A stretch of DNA of 50,814 nt from Terriglobia bacterium (GTDB taxonomy: Bacteria; Acidobacteriota; Terriglobia; Bryobacterales; Bryobacteraceae). Below, one piece after another: positions 14,717 through 22,747 of the stretch. The notes under the pieces are model-generated. The model saw only the letters and a program-made list of their open reading frames with translations. It ran no database searches and was not told the origin of the DNA. The first letter of the stretch is position 1; every line of letters starts with the position of its first letter. The translations under genes and the position numbers were made by a program. The stretch covers positions 1 to 50,814 of the forward strand of contig JAJPHS010000089.1 of the NCBI GenBank assembly GCA_021325175.1, read 5' to 3'.

Positions 14717-16513
14717 ATGGCAACACAAATTGATGAACTCGCCGGCGCGGAACGGCAGGGAAGAAATCTGGTCGACGTTTCCTGGGATCCGATTACGCGC
14801 ATCGTCGGCAGCCTCGGTATTTACACCAAAATCGACTTCGGCACGCGCCGCGTGGCGGAATGCTATTCGACGTCCTCGATTTTTCGGGGATATTCGTTGT
14901 TCATGCGCGGCAAGGATCCGCGCGATTCGCACTTCATCACCAGCCGAATCTGCGGAATCTGCGGCGATAATCACGCCACCTGCTCGGTTTACAACCAGAA
15001 CATGGCTTACGGCATCCACGCTCCGGAAACCGGCGAGTGGATCATCAACTGCGGAGAGGCGGCCGAGTACATGTTCGATCACAACATCTTCCAGGAAAAC
15101 CTGGTCGGCGTCGATTTCTGCGAAAAGATGGTGCGGGAAACCAATCCCGGTGTGTGGGAAAAAGCCGAGCGCCGGGAAGCGCCGCACGCCGCCGATCACG
15201 GTTATCGCACCATCGGCGACATCATGAAGTCGCTGAATCCGTTCGAGGGCGAATTTTATCGCGAGGCGCTGGTGATGAGCCGGCTGACTCGCGAAATGTT
15301 CTGCCTGATGGAAGGACGGCACGTGCATCCGTCGACGCTCTATGGCGGCGGCGTCGGCACGGTCGCCACCACCCAGCTCTTTACCGATTACCTGACGCGC
15401 CTGATGAAATATATCGAATTCATGAAGCGCGTCGTGCCGATGCACGACGATCTGTTCGACTTCATCTATGAGGCCATGCCGGGATATGAAGAAGTCGGCC
15501 GGCGGCGCGTCCTGCTCGGCTGCTGGAGCAGTTGGCAGAATCCGGAATACTGCGATTTTAAATACGAGCACATGACCGACTGGGGCAAAAAGGCTTACGT
15601 CTCGCCCGGTGTTGTTGTGGATGGCAAGCTGGTCACCAACGATCTGGTGAAGATCAACCTGGGGATTCGCATTTTGCTCGGCAGCTCCTATTACGACGAC
15701 TGGGCGGACCGGCAGCCGTTTGTGACCCGCGATCCGATCGGCAATCCCGTCGATATGCGGCATCCCTGGAATCAGCAGACCATCCCGAAGCCGCAGAAGC
15801 GCGAATTCGGCGAAAAATACAGTTGGGTGATGTCCCCGCGCTGGTTCGACGGCAAGGATTATCTCGCGCTCGATACCGGCGGCGGACCGATTGCGCGCCT
15901 GTGGTCGACCGCGCTCAACGGCCTGGTCGATATCGGATACGTGAAAGCCACCGGCAGCAGCGTTCAGATTCATCTGCCGAAATCCGCAACCAAGGGGCCG
16001 GTCACGTTCGAATGGAAAATCCCGCGGTGGTCCAACGCGATCGAGCGCGACCGCGCCCGCACTTACTTCCAGGCTTACGCCGCGGCCGCCGGCTTGTACT
16101 TCTGCGAAAAAGGCCTGGACTGCGTGCGCAAGGGCAAAACGAAAACCTGGGAGGACTTCAAAGTTCCCGACGAAGCGATCTCCTGCGGATTTACCGAGGC
16201 GGTGCGCGGCGTGCTTTCGCACCACATGGTGATTCGCGGCGGAAAAATCGCCAACTATCATCCTTATCCGCCAACTCCGTGGAACGCCAGCCCTCGCGAT
16301 TCCTACGGCACGCCGGGTCCCTATGAGGACGCCGTCCAAGGATGCCCGATTTTCGAGGAAAACGGCCGCGAAAATTTCAAGGGTATCGACATCATGCGAA
16401 CGGTTCGCAGCTTCGATCCGTGCCTGCCCTGCGGCGTTCATATGTATCTCGGCAACGGCAAAACGATCGAGCAGCGGCACGTGCCTTCGCCTTACGCCGA
16501 GGGCGCCGCGTGA
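14717..16513 (+). CDS. hhyL: Group 1h [NiFe] hydrogenase large subunit
   Basis: 598 residues. It holds the NiFe(CN)2CO active site. The L1 motif is RICGICGDNHATC (Cys79, Cys82) and the L2 motif DPCLPCGVH (Cys569, Cys572, His575). Cleavage after His575 by the operon-encoded endopeptidase would release a 23-residue tail (Met576-Ala598). An AGAGGA ribosome-binding site precedes the ATG. The enzyme class oxidises H2 down to atmospheric levels and supports persistence of starved soil bacteria; that activity is inferred from family membership. The protein is full length with no frameshift. Confidence 0.97.
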   Translation: MATQIDELAGAERQGRNLVDVSWDPITRIVGSLGIYTKIDFGTRRVAECYSTSSIFRGYSLFMRGKDPRDSHFITSRICGICGDNHATCSVYNQNMAYGIHAPETGEWIINCGEAAEYMFDHNIFQENLVGVDFCEKMVRETNPGVWEKAERREAPHAADHGYRTIGDIMKSLNPFEGEFYREALVMSRLTREMFCLMEGRHVHPSTLYGGGVGTVATTQLFTDYLTRLMKYIEFMKRVVPMHDDLFDFIYEAMPGYEEVGRRRVLLGCWSSWQNPEYCDFKYEHMTDWGKKAYVSPGVVVDGKLVTNDLVKINLGIRILLGSSYYDDWADRQPFVTRDPIGNPVDMRHPWNQQTIPKPQKREFGEKYSWVMSPRWFDGKDYLALDTGGGPIARLWSTALNGLVDIGYVKATGSSVQIHLPKSATKGPVTFEWKIPRWSNAIERDRARTYFQAYAAAAGLYFCEKGLDCVRKGKTKTWEDFKVPDEAISCGFTEAVRGVLSHHMVIRGGKIANYHPYPPTPWNASPRDSYGTPGPYEDAVQGCPIFEENGRENFKGIDIMRTVRSFDPCLPCGVHMYLGNGKTIEQRHVPSPYAEGAA

Positions 16514-16544
16514 TTTCTTGAATCTCTGGTGGAGGCCGCCGCGA

Positions 16545-16997
16545 TTGGACGTTGATCAAACGGTTGCGCGCATCGAAGAACTGCTCGAACTCGCCGGCGG
16601 CGGGCCGGCCGAGGAACTGATGCGTCTGCTGATGCAGCTTTATGGCGAAGGATTAAAACGAATTCTCGCCGTCCTGAAGGGTTCCGAATACGCCGCGCGC
16701 CTGGCCGAGGACAAACTCGTCGGCAGCTTGTTTTTACTTCATGATCTTCACCCCATCGATCCGGAAACCCGCTTGCGCGATGCCCTGCGGCGCCTGGAGG
16801 CCGCCTTTGGATCGCATTTCGAGCTTGCGGGCATTTCAGAAAAAATCGCGCGCATCCGGATCGGGAAAAATGGCGCTCCGCTGCCCGCCGGAATCGCGCA
16901 GGTGATCGAACGCGCGGCTCTCGATGCCGCGCCGGAAATCGAAGCCGTCGCCGTCGAGGGCCTGCCCGCCGCGCCGCTGGTGCAGATCGGAATTTAA
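16545..16997 (+). CDS. Cysteine-free NifU-like protein of the hydrogenase operon
   Basis: 150 residues from TTG 16545, chosen because GGAGG (16531-16535) lies 9 nt upstream; no ATG is available before the conserved region. The N-terminal ~85 residues are helical (LLQLYGEGL-type segment, then SLFLLHDLHPIDPETRLRDAL). The C-terminal ~65 residues follow the NifU C-terminal (Nfu) fold. In homologous group 1h operons this position encodes a NifU-family protein whose C-domain has a CxxC; here that place reads KNGAPLPAGIAQVIERA and the entire protein contains no Cys. It therefore cannot carry an Fe-S cluster in the usual way and may act only as a structural assembly partner. Starts 31 nt after the large subunit. 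Confidence 0.75.
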   Translation: MDVDQTVARIEELLELAGGGPAEELMRLLMQLYGEGLKRILAVLKGSEYAARLAEDKLVGSLFLLHDLHPIDPETRLRDALRRLEAAFGSHFELAGISEKIARIRIGKNGAPLPAGIAQVIERAALDAAPEIEAVAVEGLPAAPLVQIGI

Positions 16998-16998
16998 A

Positions 16999-17565
16999 AT
17001 GGAAGCGCTGCTGAAACTTCGCCGGCTAATGGAGCCCCCGCCGCCGAAATCCGAAAAATGCGAGCTGTGCGGCGCCGTGATTTCGCCCGGACACTCGCAT
17101 GTCGTCGATATCGAAAGGCATCGTCTGCTGTGCGCCTGCCGGCCGTGTTCTCTGCTGTTCGCAAATTCCGCAGCGGCGGGCGGCAAACTCCGATCCGTTC
17201 CGCGGCGTTATCGCAATGTGCCGAACGTTGATCTTGCAGCCGAAAATATACCGGCGGGCGCCGCTTTTTTTATCCGCGACTCGACGGCCAATCGCCTGCG
17301 CGTATTTTATCCCAGCCCCGCCGGCGCGACCGAATCGGAAATTTCCCCGGAAACGTTCCTGAATGCGCGGCCGTTCGCATTGCCTGAGCCGGATGTCGAG
17401 GCGCTGCTGGTCACCGGACGAGCCGCCTGGATTGTGCCGGTCGATGTCTGCTATGAACTCATCGGCCGGATTCGCCAGTCCTGGCGCGGCTTCGCCGGCG
17501 GACGCGACGCTTTGCGCCGGATCGACGATTTTCTCGACAGACTTAAGGAGACGGAACCGGCATGA
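16999..17565 (+). CDS. DUF5947-like zinc-ribbon protein of the hydrogenase operon
   Basis: 188 residues from ATG 16999, immediately after the NifU-like stop. The N-terminus carries a probable zinc ribbon: CELC (Cys21/24), then HSH, and LLCACRPC (Cys45, 47, 50). The remainder is beta-rich with a helical C-terminus. I match it from memory to DUF5947, a family that travels with group 1h hydrogenases and has no known biochemical role. A rubredoxin-like or zinc structural site is possible; the spacing does not fit rubredoxin exactly. Its TGA overlaps the next ATG by 4 nt. Confidence 0.75.
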   Translation: MEALLKLRRLMEPPPPKSEKCELCGAVISPGHSHVVDIERHRLLCACRPCSLLFANSAAAGGKLRSVPRRYRNVPNVDLAAENIPAGAAFFIRDSTANRLRVFYPSPAGATESEISPETFLNARPFALPEPDVEALLVTGRAAWIVPVDVCYELIGRIRQSWRGFAGGRDALRRIDDFLDRLKETEPA

Positions 17566-18224
17566 CCGATTTTGCAGTCGCCGGCGCGCGAGCGCTGCCG
17601 CACGCAGCCGCACCCACCATCGCGTTCGGCTTGCGCATCCGCGATCCGCGCCCGATTCAGGCCATCCTGCTGAACTGCCAGTTGCGAATCGAGCCGCGCC
17701 GCCGTCCGCACACGCTCGAAGAAAAACAACGGTTAGCGGACATCTTCGGCGCACCGGACCGCTGGGGCGAAACTCTGCATCCGCTCACCTGGACGCAAGC
17801 CACCGTCAACGTTCCGGCGTTTGAAGGCGGCGCGAAAGTTAATCTTCCCGTTCCTTGCACCTACGATTTCGAAGTGACCGCGGCGAAATATCTGGCGGCG
17901 ATGGAAAACGGCGAAATTCCGCTGCGATTCCTGTTCAGCGGCACCATTTTCGTCAAATCCGAAACGGGTTTCCTGGTCGAGCAGATCCCCTGGAGCAAGG
18001 ACGCCGCGTATCGGATGCCCGTCGCGATATGGCGCGAGGTGATGAATTTTTATTTTCCGTCCAGCGGATGGATCCGTTTACAGCGCGACACGCTCGCTCG
18101 TTTGCAGCGCGAACGCGCCCAACACGGGTACACGAGCTGGGAGGAGCTTTTCGAATCGCTGCTTGCCGAATCCACTCACAAAGGAGAGTTGAAATGCGCA
18201 CCTTTGGCTGGGCCGTCGCGATAA
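17562..18224 (+). CDS. DUF6084-like protein of the hydrogenase operon
   Basis: 220 residues; ATGA overlap with the previous gene and an AAGGAG 11 nt upstream. Recognised from memory as DUF6084 by the stretch RIEPRRRPHTLEEKQRLADI, then GAPDRWGETL, PVPCTYDFEVTAAKY and IPWSKDAAYRMPVAIWREV. Predicted beta-sandwich, no signal peptide, no metal-binding cluster. The family is encoded with group 1h hydrogenases; function unknown. Its last 31 nt overlap the start of the next small gene. Confidence 0.8.
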   Translation: MTDFAVAGARALPHAAAPTIAFGLRIRDPRPIQAILLNCQLRIEPRRRPHTLEEKQRLADIFGAPDRWGETLHPLTWTQATVNVPAFEGGAKVNLPVPCTYDFEVTAAKYLAAMENGEIPLRFLFSGTIFVKSETGFLVEQIPWSKDAAYRMPVAIWREVMNFYFPSSGWIRLQRDTLARLQRERAQHGYTSWEELFESLLAESTHKGELKCAPLAGPSR

Positions 18225-18304
18225 TCGCTGGCGGATATACCGCTTTTGTGGTTTTAAAATCGATTCCCGATATCGGCCGTTACATTAAACTCAGCACCAT
18301 GTAG
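18194..18304 (+). CDS. 36-residue single-span membrane protein (DUF6893-like)
   Basis: ATG 18194 lies inside the end of the DUF6084-like gene, with AAGGAG (18181-18186) 7 nt upstream, a good ribosome-binding site. The peptide has one hydrophobic segment (about residues 4-23, FGWAVAIIAGGYTAFVVLK) and a short tail IPDIGRYIKLSTM. Tiny one-helix proteins with an IPDIxRYIKxxxM-like end are found at this place in other group 1h operons (I recall the name DUF6893). As the only membrane protein of the operon, it is a candidate anchor or membrane docking factor for a hydrogenase that lacks one. That role is inference. Confidence 0.75.
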   Translation: MRTFGWAVAIIAGGYTAFVVLKSIPDIGRYIKLSTM

Positions 18305-18312
18305 TACTTCTG

Positions 18313-18348
18313 CGATTCACCGGCCGGAAACGGCCATTCGCCGAATCG
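18313..18348 (+). terminator. Two-tier hairpin after the hydrogenase operon
   Basis: An inner stem GGCCG/CGGCC with a GAAA tetraloop (18322-18335) is enclosed by an outer stem CGATTC (18313-18318)/GAATCG (18343-18348). It begins 9 nt after the last hydrogenase-operon stop. No T-tract follows, so it may act as a 3'-end stabiliser or a Rho-assisted terminator. Confidence 0.45.
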
Positions 18349-18401
18349 ATCTCGGATCCGGTAAGTAAGCTTGCTAACATCGCTTACGGAAGGATTTCGC
18401 G

Positions 18402-19271
18402 ATGGCCGACTCGCCCGAAGCACCGAAATCGCCCTGGGAGCGGAAAATCGAAGCCCGGCGGCGCCGTTTTGATGCGAAAATGGCGCGTCTTCAGCAGCGG
18501 ATTGAGCAGCGCAGCCGGAGCTGGGACGCTTGCGCGGCGCGGCGCGCGCATTTTCACACCGGCTTCGGCGGCGCGATTATCGGGCTGATCCTGACGGGAA
18601 TCGGCATCCTCCTGCTTCTGCAAAATCTCGGGATCGTCGTCATTGAGAATCTTTGGGATTACTGGCCGGTCATCTTGATCGCCGCCGGCATCTCCAAGCT
18701 GCTGAACTCCTGGGGGGCCGGCGGGCGGATCGCGGGCGGGATCGTCGCCGCGTTCGGGACCGTTTTCCTGCTTCGCAACTTCGGCATTATTCACGGAAAC
18801 GTGTGGGGCTTTTTCTGGCCCGCGATCCTGATCGCCATTGGCCTGGGGATGCTCCTGCGCGCGCTCGAATCCGGAGGCCACCCGTGGGCCGGTCCGTGGC
18901 GCTCAAATGCCACGTTAAACGATGAGAGCACGCTCAATTCGGCCGGAATTCACGCGGTTTTCTCGCACGCCGAGCGCAGTTTCGACACGCAGCAGTTCGA
19001 GGGCGGAGAAGTAAACGCGGTCTTCGGGGGCGTGGAACTGGATCTGACCAGGGCGGCGATGAAAGGCGATCAGGCGCGCCTGGAGTGCAACGCGGTTTTT
19101 GGCGGAGTCGAGGTGACCGTGCCCGAAACGTGGACGGTGGTAATGCGCGGCACCGGAATTTTCGGCGGCTTCTCCGATCGGACGGTCCCGCCGGTACGTG
19201 GCGACGTGAAATCGCCGTCTCTTTTTGTCACCGGCAGCGCGGTGTTTGGCGGCGTTACTGTAAAAAACTGA
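18402..19271 (+). CDS. LiaF-like membrane protein (LiaI/LiaF transmembrane region plus LiaF C-terminal domain)
   Basis: 289 residues; GGAAGGA lies 7 nt before ATG. The N-terminus is basic and coiled (about 10-45). Four hydrophobic segments follow (about 52-165), containing the duplicated pattern GIGILLLLQNLGI / WDYWPVILIAAGI and FGTVFLLRNFGI / WGFFWPAILIAIGLGMLL typical of the DUF5668/LiaI-LiaF module. The C-terminal domain (about 185-289) has repeated AVFGGVE strands, the LiaF/DUF2154 beta-helix-like fold. LiaF proteins regulate a cell-envelope-stress two-component system. The stop overlaps the histidine kinase ATG by 1 nt, so they form one operon. Confidence 0.88.
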   Translation: MADSPEAPKSPWERKIEARRRRFDAKMARLQQRIEQRSRSWDACAARRAHFHTGFGGAIIGLILTGIGILLLLQNLGIVVIENLWDYWPVILIAAGISKLLNSWGAGGRIAGGIVAAFGTVFLLRNFGIIHGNVWGFFWPAILIAIGLGMLLRALESGGHPWAGPWRSNATLNDESTLNSAGIHAVFSHAERSFDTQQFEGGEVNAVFGGVELDLTRAAMKGDQARLECNAVFGGVEVTVPETWTVVMRGTGIFGGFSDRTVPPVRGDVKSPSLFVTGSAVFGGVTVKN

Positions 19272-20290
19272 TGCACCCGATTCTGGCCAAACGAACGTGG
19301 TTCGCCTCGTACCTGGGCCTGTGGGGATTTTTCGCGCTGATGCTTTCGGCGCTGCTGCGCATTCCCGCAACGCTCACCTGGCGCGAGGCGCTGCTGATCG
19401 CGGCGCCGCTGTGCTTTTTCTACGCGTTTTGCTGCCTGACGCCCTGGTATATGTGCCGCCAGATCCAGCTTCCGCGGCGAACCTGGCTCAGCGTGATTCT
19501 GAATCATTTCGGCGCGGCCGTGATCGCCACGGCCCTGTGGGTGGAACTGGCGCGGCTGATCGCCTATCTTCTCGGCGCCGGACTGCGGCTGCGGCCCGGC
19601 ATTCCCGACCTGGTCATCGTGGCGATGCTGCTTTATTCCTTGTCGGTCGCGCTGCACTATGTTCTGTTCGCGCTGGAGCAGTCCCGGCAGGCGCAGATCC
19701 AGGCCCGCGAAGCCGAGCTGCGCGCGCTGAAGGCGCAGATCAATCCGCATTTCTTATTCAACAGCCTCAACTCGATCACCGCGCTGGCCGGCAGCGACCC
19801 GGCTCGCGCGCGCGAAATGTGCATCCGGCTGTCCGATTTTCTGCGCAATACGCTCGGTTTGGGTGAAAAAGAGAGCATTTCCTGGCGCGAGGAACTGGCG
19901 CTGGCCCGGACCTATCTTGACGTCGAGCAGGTTCGCTACGGATCGCGGCTGCGCGTTGAAATGAATGTCGACGATTCCTGCGCCGATTGCCTGATTCCGC
20001 CTCTGGTCTTGCAGCCTCTGATCGAGAACGCGGTGAAGCACGGAATCGCGACCATGGTCGATGGAGGAATCATCAAAGTGGAGGGACGGGTGAACGATGG
20101 CCTGCTCGAAGTGAGCGTGGAGAACGGCTTCGATCCCGATTCTCCCGCGCCGCGCCGCCACGGGCTGGGCTTGCGCAATGTCCGCAGCCGCTTGGAAACC
20201 CGCTTCGGCCCGGAGGCGCGGCTGACGGCGAAGGCGGTGAAAAATCAATTTCGGGCGGAAATGATCGTGCCCTGCCGAAGGAATGCATGA
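19271..20290 (+). CDS. LytS-family sensor histidine kinase
   Basis: 339 residues from ATG 19271 (TGATG overlap). About four membrane helices in the first 140 residues, with no periplasmic sensor domain. Then the His_kinase segment LKAQINPHFLFNSLNSI (phospho-acceptor His160) and a HATPase domain with N-box LIENAVKHGI and G-box HGLGLRNVRSRL. It autophosphorylates and passes phosphate to the LytTR regulator encoded next. Sensing through the membrane helices or through the LiaF-like partner is inferred from co-transcription. Confidence 0.93.
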   Translation: MHPILAKRTWFASYLGLWGFFALMLSALLRIPATLTWREALLIAAPLCFFYAFCCLTPWYMCRQIQLPRRTWLSVILNHFGAAVIATALWVELARLIAYLLGAGLRLRPGIPDLVIVAMLLYSLSVALHYVLFALEQSRQAQIQAREAELRALKAQINPHFLFNSLNSITALAGSDPARAREMCIRLSDFLRNTLGLGEKESISWREELALARTYLDVEQVRYGSRLRVEMNVDDSCADCLIPPLVLQPLIENAVKHGIATMVDGGIIKVEGRVNDGLLEVSVENGFDPDSPAPRRHGLGLRNVRSRLETRFGPEARLTAKAVKNQFRAEMIVPCRRNA

Positions 20291-21042
20291 CTCCCATTCG
20301 CGCCGTCATCGTGGACGACGAAGATCTCGCGCGGCAGCTTCTGCGTGAATATCTGGAGGAAGCCGCCGGCGTGGACGTCATCGCCGAATGCGCCAATGGC
20401 TTTGAGGCGGTGAAGACCATCGGCGAGCTGAAGCCCGACGTCGTATTTTTAGACGTGCAGATGCCCAAGCTCGACGGCTTCGAAGTTCTGGAGTTGATCG
20501 ACACGCCGGCCGCCATTATTTTCGTCACCGCCTACGATCAGTACGCCATGCGCGCCTTCGACGCGAGCGCGGTCGATTATTTGCTCAAGCCGTTCAGCGT
20601 CGATCGGCTGCATAAAGCGCTCGAAAAAGTCCGGGGGCGGCTGGGAAATCCCGCGCCGCCGATCGCCGCCGCCGAGCTTTCCGCCGCCGCCCGCCCGCCG
20701 GAGCGGAAACTGGAGCGGGTGGTGGTGAAAGACGGCACGAAGGTTCACATCATCCCGATCGATCGCCTGGATTACGTCGAAGCGCAGGACGATTACATCG
20801 CCTTGCGCAGCGAAAAGAAAAATTATCTGAAGCAGCAGACCATTTCGAGCATCGAAACGCAACTGGATCCCAAGAAATTCGTGCGAATTCACCGCTCCTA
20901 CATCGTGAACCTGGAACGAATCGCGCGCATCGAGCCGTACACGCGCGACAGTCGCGTCGCGGTGCTGAGCGACGGCACACAGCTTCCGGTCAGCCGCTCC
21001 GGCCATGCGAAGCTGAAATCGCTTCTGGGCGAGACGGTATAA
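20287..21042 (+). CDS. LytTR-family response regulator
   Basis: 251 residues; 4-nt ATGA overlap with the kinase. Receiver domain 1-115 with acidic pair Asp10/Asp11, phospho-acceptor Asp56 (FLDVQMPKLDG) and Lys101 (LLKPF). A Pro/Ala-rich linker (about 122-145) leads to a LytTR DNA-binding domain (about 150-250; YVEAQDDYIALRSEKKNYL and KFVRIHRSYIVNLERI). It regulates transcription at pairs of short direct repeats; the targets are not visible here. Confidence 0.95.
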   Translation: MTPIRAVIVDDEDLARQLLREYLEEAAGVDVIAECANGFEAVKTIGELKPDVVFLDVQMPKLDGFEVLELIDTPAAIIFVTAYDQYAMRAFDASAVDYLLKPFSVDRLHKALEKVRGRLGNPAPPIAAAELSAAARPPERKLERVVVKDGTKVHIIPIDRLDYVEAQDDYIALRSEKKNYLKQQTISSIETQLDPKKFVRIHRSYIVNLERIARIEPYTRDSRVAVLSDGTQLPVSRSGHAKLKSLLGETV

Positions 21043-21082
21043 GCGCCCGCTCTTTTGCGGAAAGCTGTTAGCATATTTACCT

Positions 21083-22564
21083 ATGAGTCTTTTCCGCACC
21101 AAACCGTTATCCACGTTGCTTGCGCAGGCCGACGAAAAAGGCGGCCTGAAGCGCACTTTGAGATGGCCGGGTTTGGTGGCGCTGGGCATCGGCGCGATCA
21201 TCGGCGCCGGCATTTTCGTGCGCACGGCGGCGGCGGCCGGCCAAAACGCGGGACCCTCGGTAACGCTATCGTTCATCGTCGCGGCGATCGGGTGCGCGTT
21301 CGCGGGTTTGTGCTACGCGGAGTTCGCCGCCATGATTCCGGTGGCCGGAAGCGCTTATACCTACGCCTACGTCACCATGGGCGAGCTGGTTGCCTGGGTG
21401 ATCGGATGGGCCCTGATCCTGGAGTACGCGCTCGGCGCGGCGACGCTGTCCATTGCCTGGACCGAGTACTTCAATCAATTATTTCCCGATCTGATTCCCT
21501 GGGCCTGGCGGCATTCGCCGCTGCAAACCGGACCGGGCGGCGTGCACGGCATCGTCAACGGCCCCGCGGTGCTGATTTTGCTGGTTTTGACGCTGCTCCT
21601 GATTAAAGGCACGTCGGAATCGGCCATCGTCAACGCGATCATCGTCGCCGTTAAGGTGACGATCGTGATCATGATTATCGCGCTCGGCTGGCAGTTCATC
21701 CGGCCGGAGAACCACACCCCGTTCTTGCTTCCCGCCGATTCGACTCACGAGGGATTTTTCAAACACGGCTGGGGTGGCGTGCTGGGCGGCGCCGGGGTGG
21801 TGTTTTTCGCGTTCATCGGCTTCGACGCCGTTTCGACCGCCGCGCAGGAGACCATCGATCCCGGAAAAAACATGCCCATCGGCATCATGGGATCACTGGC
21901 GGTTTGCACCGTCCTGTATATCCTGTTTAGCTGGGTTCTGACCGGCGTTTCGCCCTCGGCCGATTTCGTCGATCCCAACAAGGGGATGGAAGCGTCGGTC
22001 GCTTACGCGATCAAGACTTACATGACCGGATACGGGTGGCTAGCGACGCTGGTGACGGTCGCGATTCTTGCGGGATTTTCGTCGGTGATGCTGGTCATGT
22101 TGCTCGGCCAGAGCCGCGTTTTTTATTCGATGGCGAAAGATGGCCTGCTGCCGCGGCTGTTTTCCGAGGTTCATCCGACCTTCCGCACGCCCTATAAGTG
22201 CAACGCAGTTCTATACTTTTTCGTCGCCGCGATCGGCGGATTCTTGCCCGGCGATATCACCGGAAATCTGACCTCGATCGGGACCCTGTTCGCCTTCGTG
22301 CTGGTGTCGCTAGGTGTGTGGATTTTACGCCGCAAGAGCCCGAACCAGGCACGCCCGTTCCGGACGCCGCTGGTACCGCTGGTGCCCATCCTGGGGATGG
22401 TGGTCTGCGGATTAATGATTATCGGCCTCGATTCCACGACGCAGCTTGCGGCGCTGGTCTGGATGGCGATCGGCCTCGCCGTTTATTTCCTGTACGCCAA
22501 GGGCCATAGTAATCTGAGCGAGCCGGAATTGGGCGCCTCGCTTCCGGCCGAAGCGGGGGATTAG
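21083..22564 (+). CDS. APC-family amino acid permease (cationic amino acid transporter type)
   Basis: 493 residues, about 12-13 membrane helices. The helix-1 substrate motif is GIGAIIGAGIFVRTA, followed by GCAFAGLCYAEFAAMIPVAGSAYTYAY, which matches the CAT/YhdG branch of the amino acid-polyamine-organocation superfamily. EYALGAATLSIAWTEYF and the FFAFIGFDAVSTAAQET segment (helix 6) are also typical. Substrate specificity cannot be set. It begins 40 nt after the response regulator, so read-through is possible. No clear Shine-Dalgarno is seen before the ATG. Confidence 0.93.
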   Translation: MSLFRTKPLSTLLAQADEKGGLKRTLRWPGLVALGIGAIIGAGIFVRTAAAAGQNAGPSVTLSFIVAAIGCAFAGLCYAEFAAMIPVAGSAYTYAYVTMGELVAWVIGWALILEYALGAATLSIAWTEYFNQLFPDLIPWAWRHSPLQTGPGGVHGIVNGPAVLILLVLTLLLIKGTSESAIVNAIIVAVKVTIVIMIIALGWQFIRPENHTPFLLPADSTHEGFFKHGWGGVLGGAGVVFFAFIGFDAVSTAAQETIDPGKNMPIGIMGSLAVCTVLYILFSWVLTGVSPSADFVDPNKGMEASVAYAIKTYMTGYGWLATLVTVAILAGFSSVMLVMLLGQSRVFYSMAKDGLLPRLFSEVHPTFRTPYKCNAVLYFFVAAIGGFLPGDITGNLTSIGTLFAFVLVSLGVWILRRKSPNQARPFRTPLVPLVPILGMVVCGLMIIGLDSTTQLAALVWMAIGLAVYFLYAKGHSNLSEPELGASLPAEAGD

Positions 22565-22611
22565 CGGCGAAACGGTCCCGGATTTGCCCCTGCCATCGGG
22601 CATAATTCCCT

Positions 22612-22641
22612 TTGACTCCGTGCTCAATTTCATGGCATACT
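22612..22641 (+). promoter_or_regulatory. Promoter of the RRM gene with ~100-nt leader
   Basis: TTGACT (22612-22617), 18-nt spacer, CATACT (22636-22641). The predicted start near 22648 leaves about 100 nt of untranslated leader before GTG 22748. A second TTGACT occurs at 22665-22670 without a good partner. A long leader is common for cold-induced RNA-binding proteins. Confidence 0.5.
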
Positions 22642-22747
22642 TCCACCGTATTGGAGTGCTCAGGTTGACTCGGTCCGTTCGGTTCCCGCCTTTCATGGCC
22701 TGCCCGGTCTTTGTCTCCGTCTCCAGTTACAGTCAGGAGTGTTTCGA

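Noticed and set aside
14612..16480. A 622-codon open frame on the minus strand opposite the hydrogenase large subunit
   Set aside because: It mirrors the codon phase of the well-identified large subunit, is rich in His/Arg/Ala as expected for antisense of GC-rich coding DNA, and shows no domain. Many other long antisense frames in the window are explained in the same way.
18361..18378. Imperfect palindrome around a HindIII site upstream of the LiaF-like gene
   Set aside because: 14 of 18 positions are symmetric, but no conserved operator is known and the -10/-35 placement is unclear, so it is not listed as an operator.
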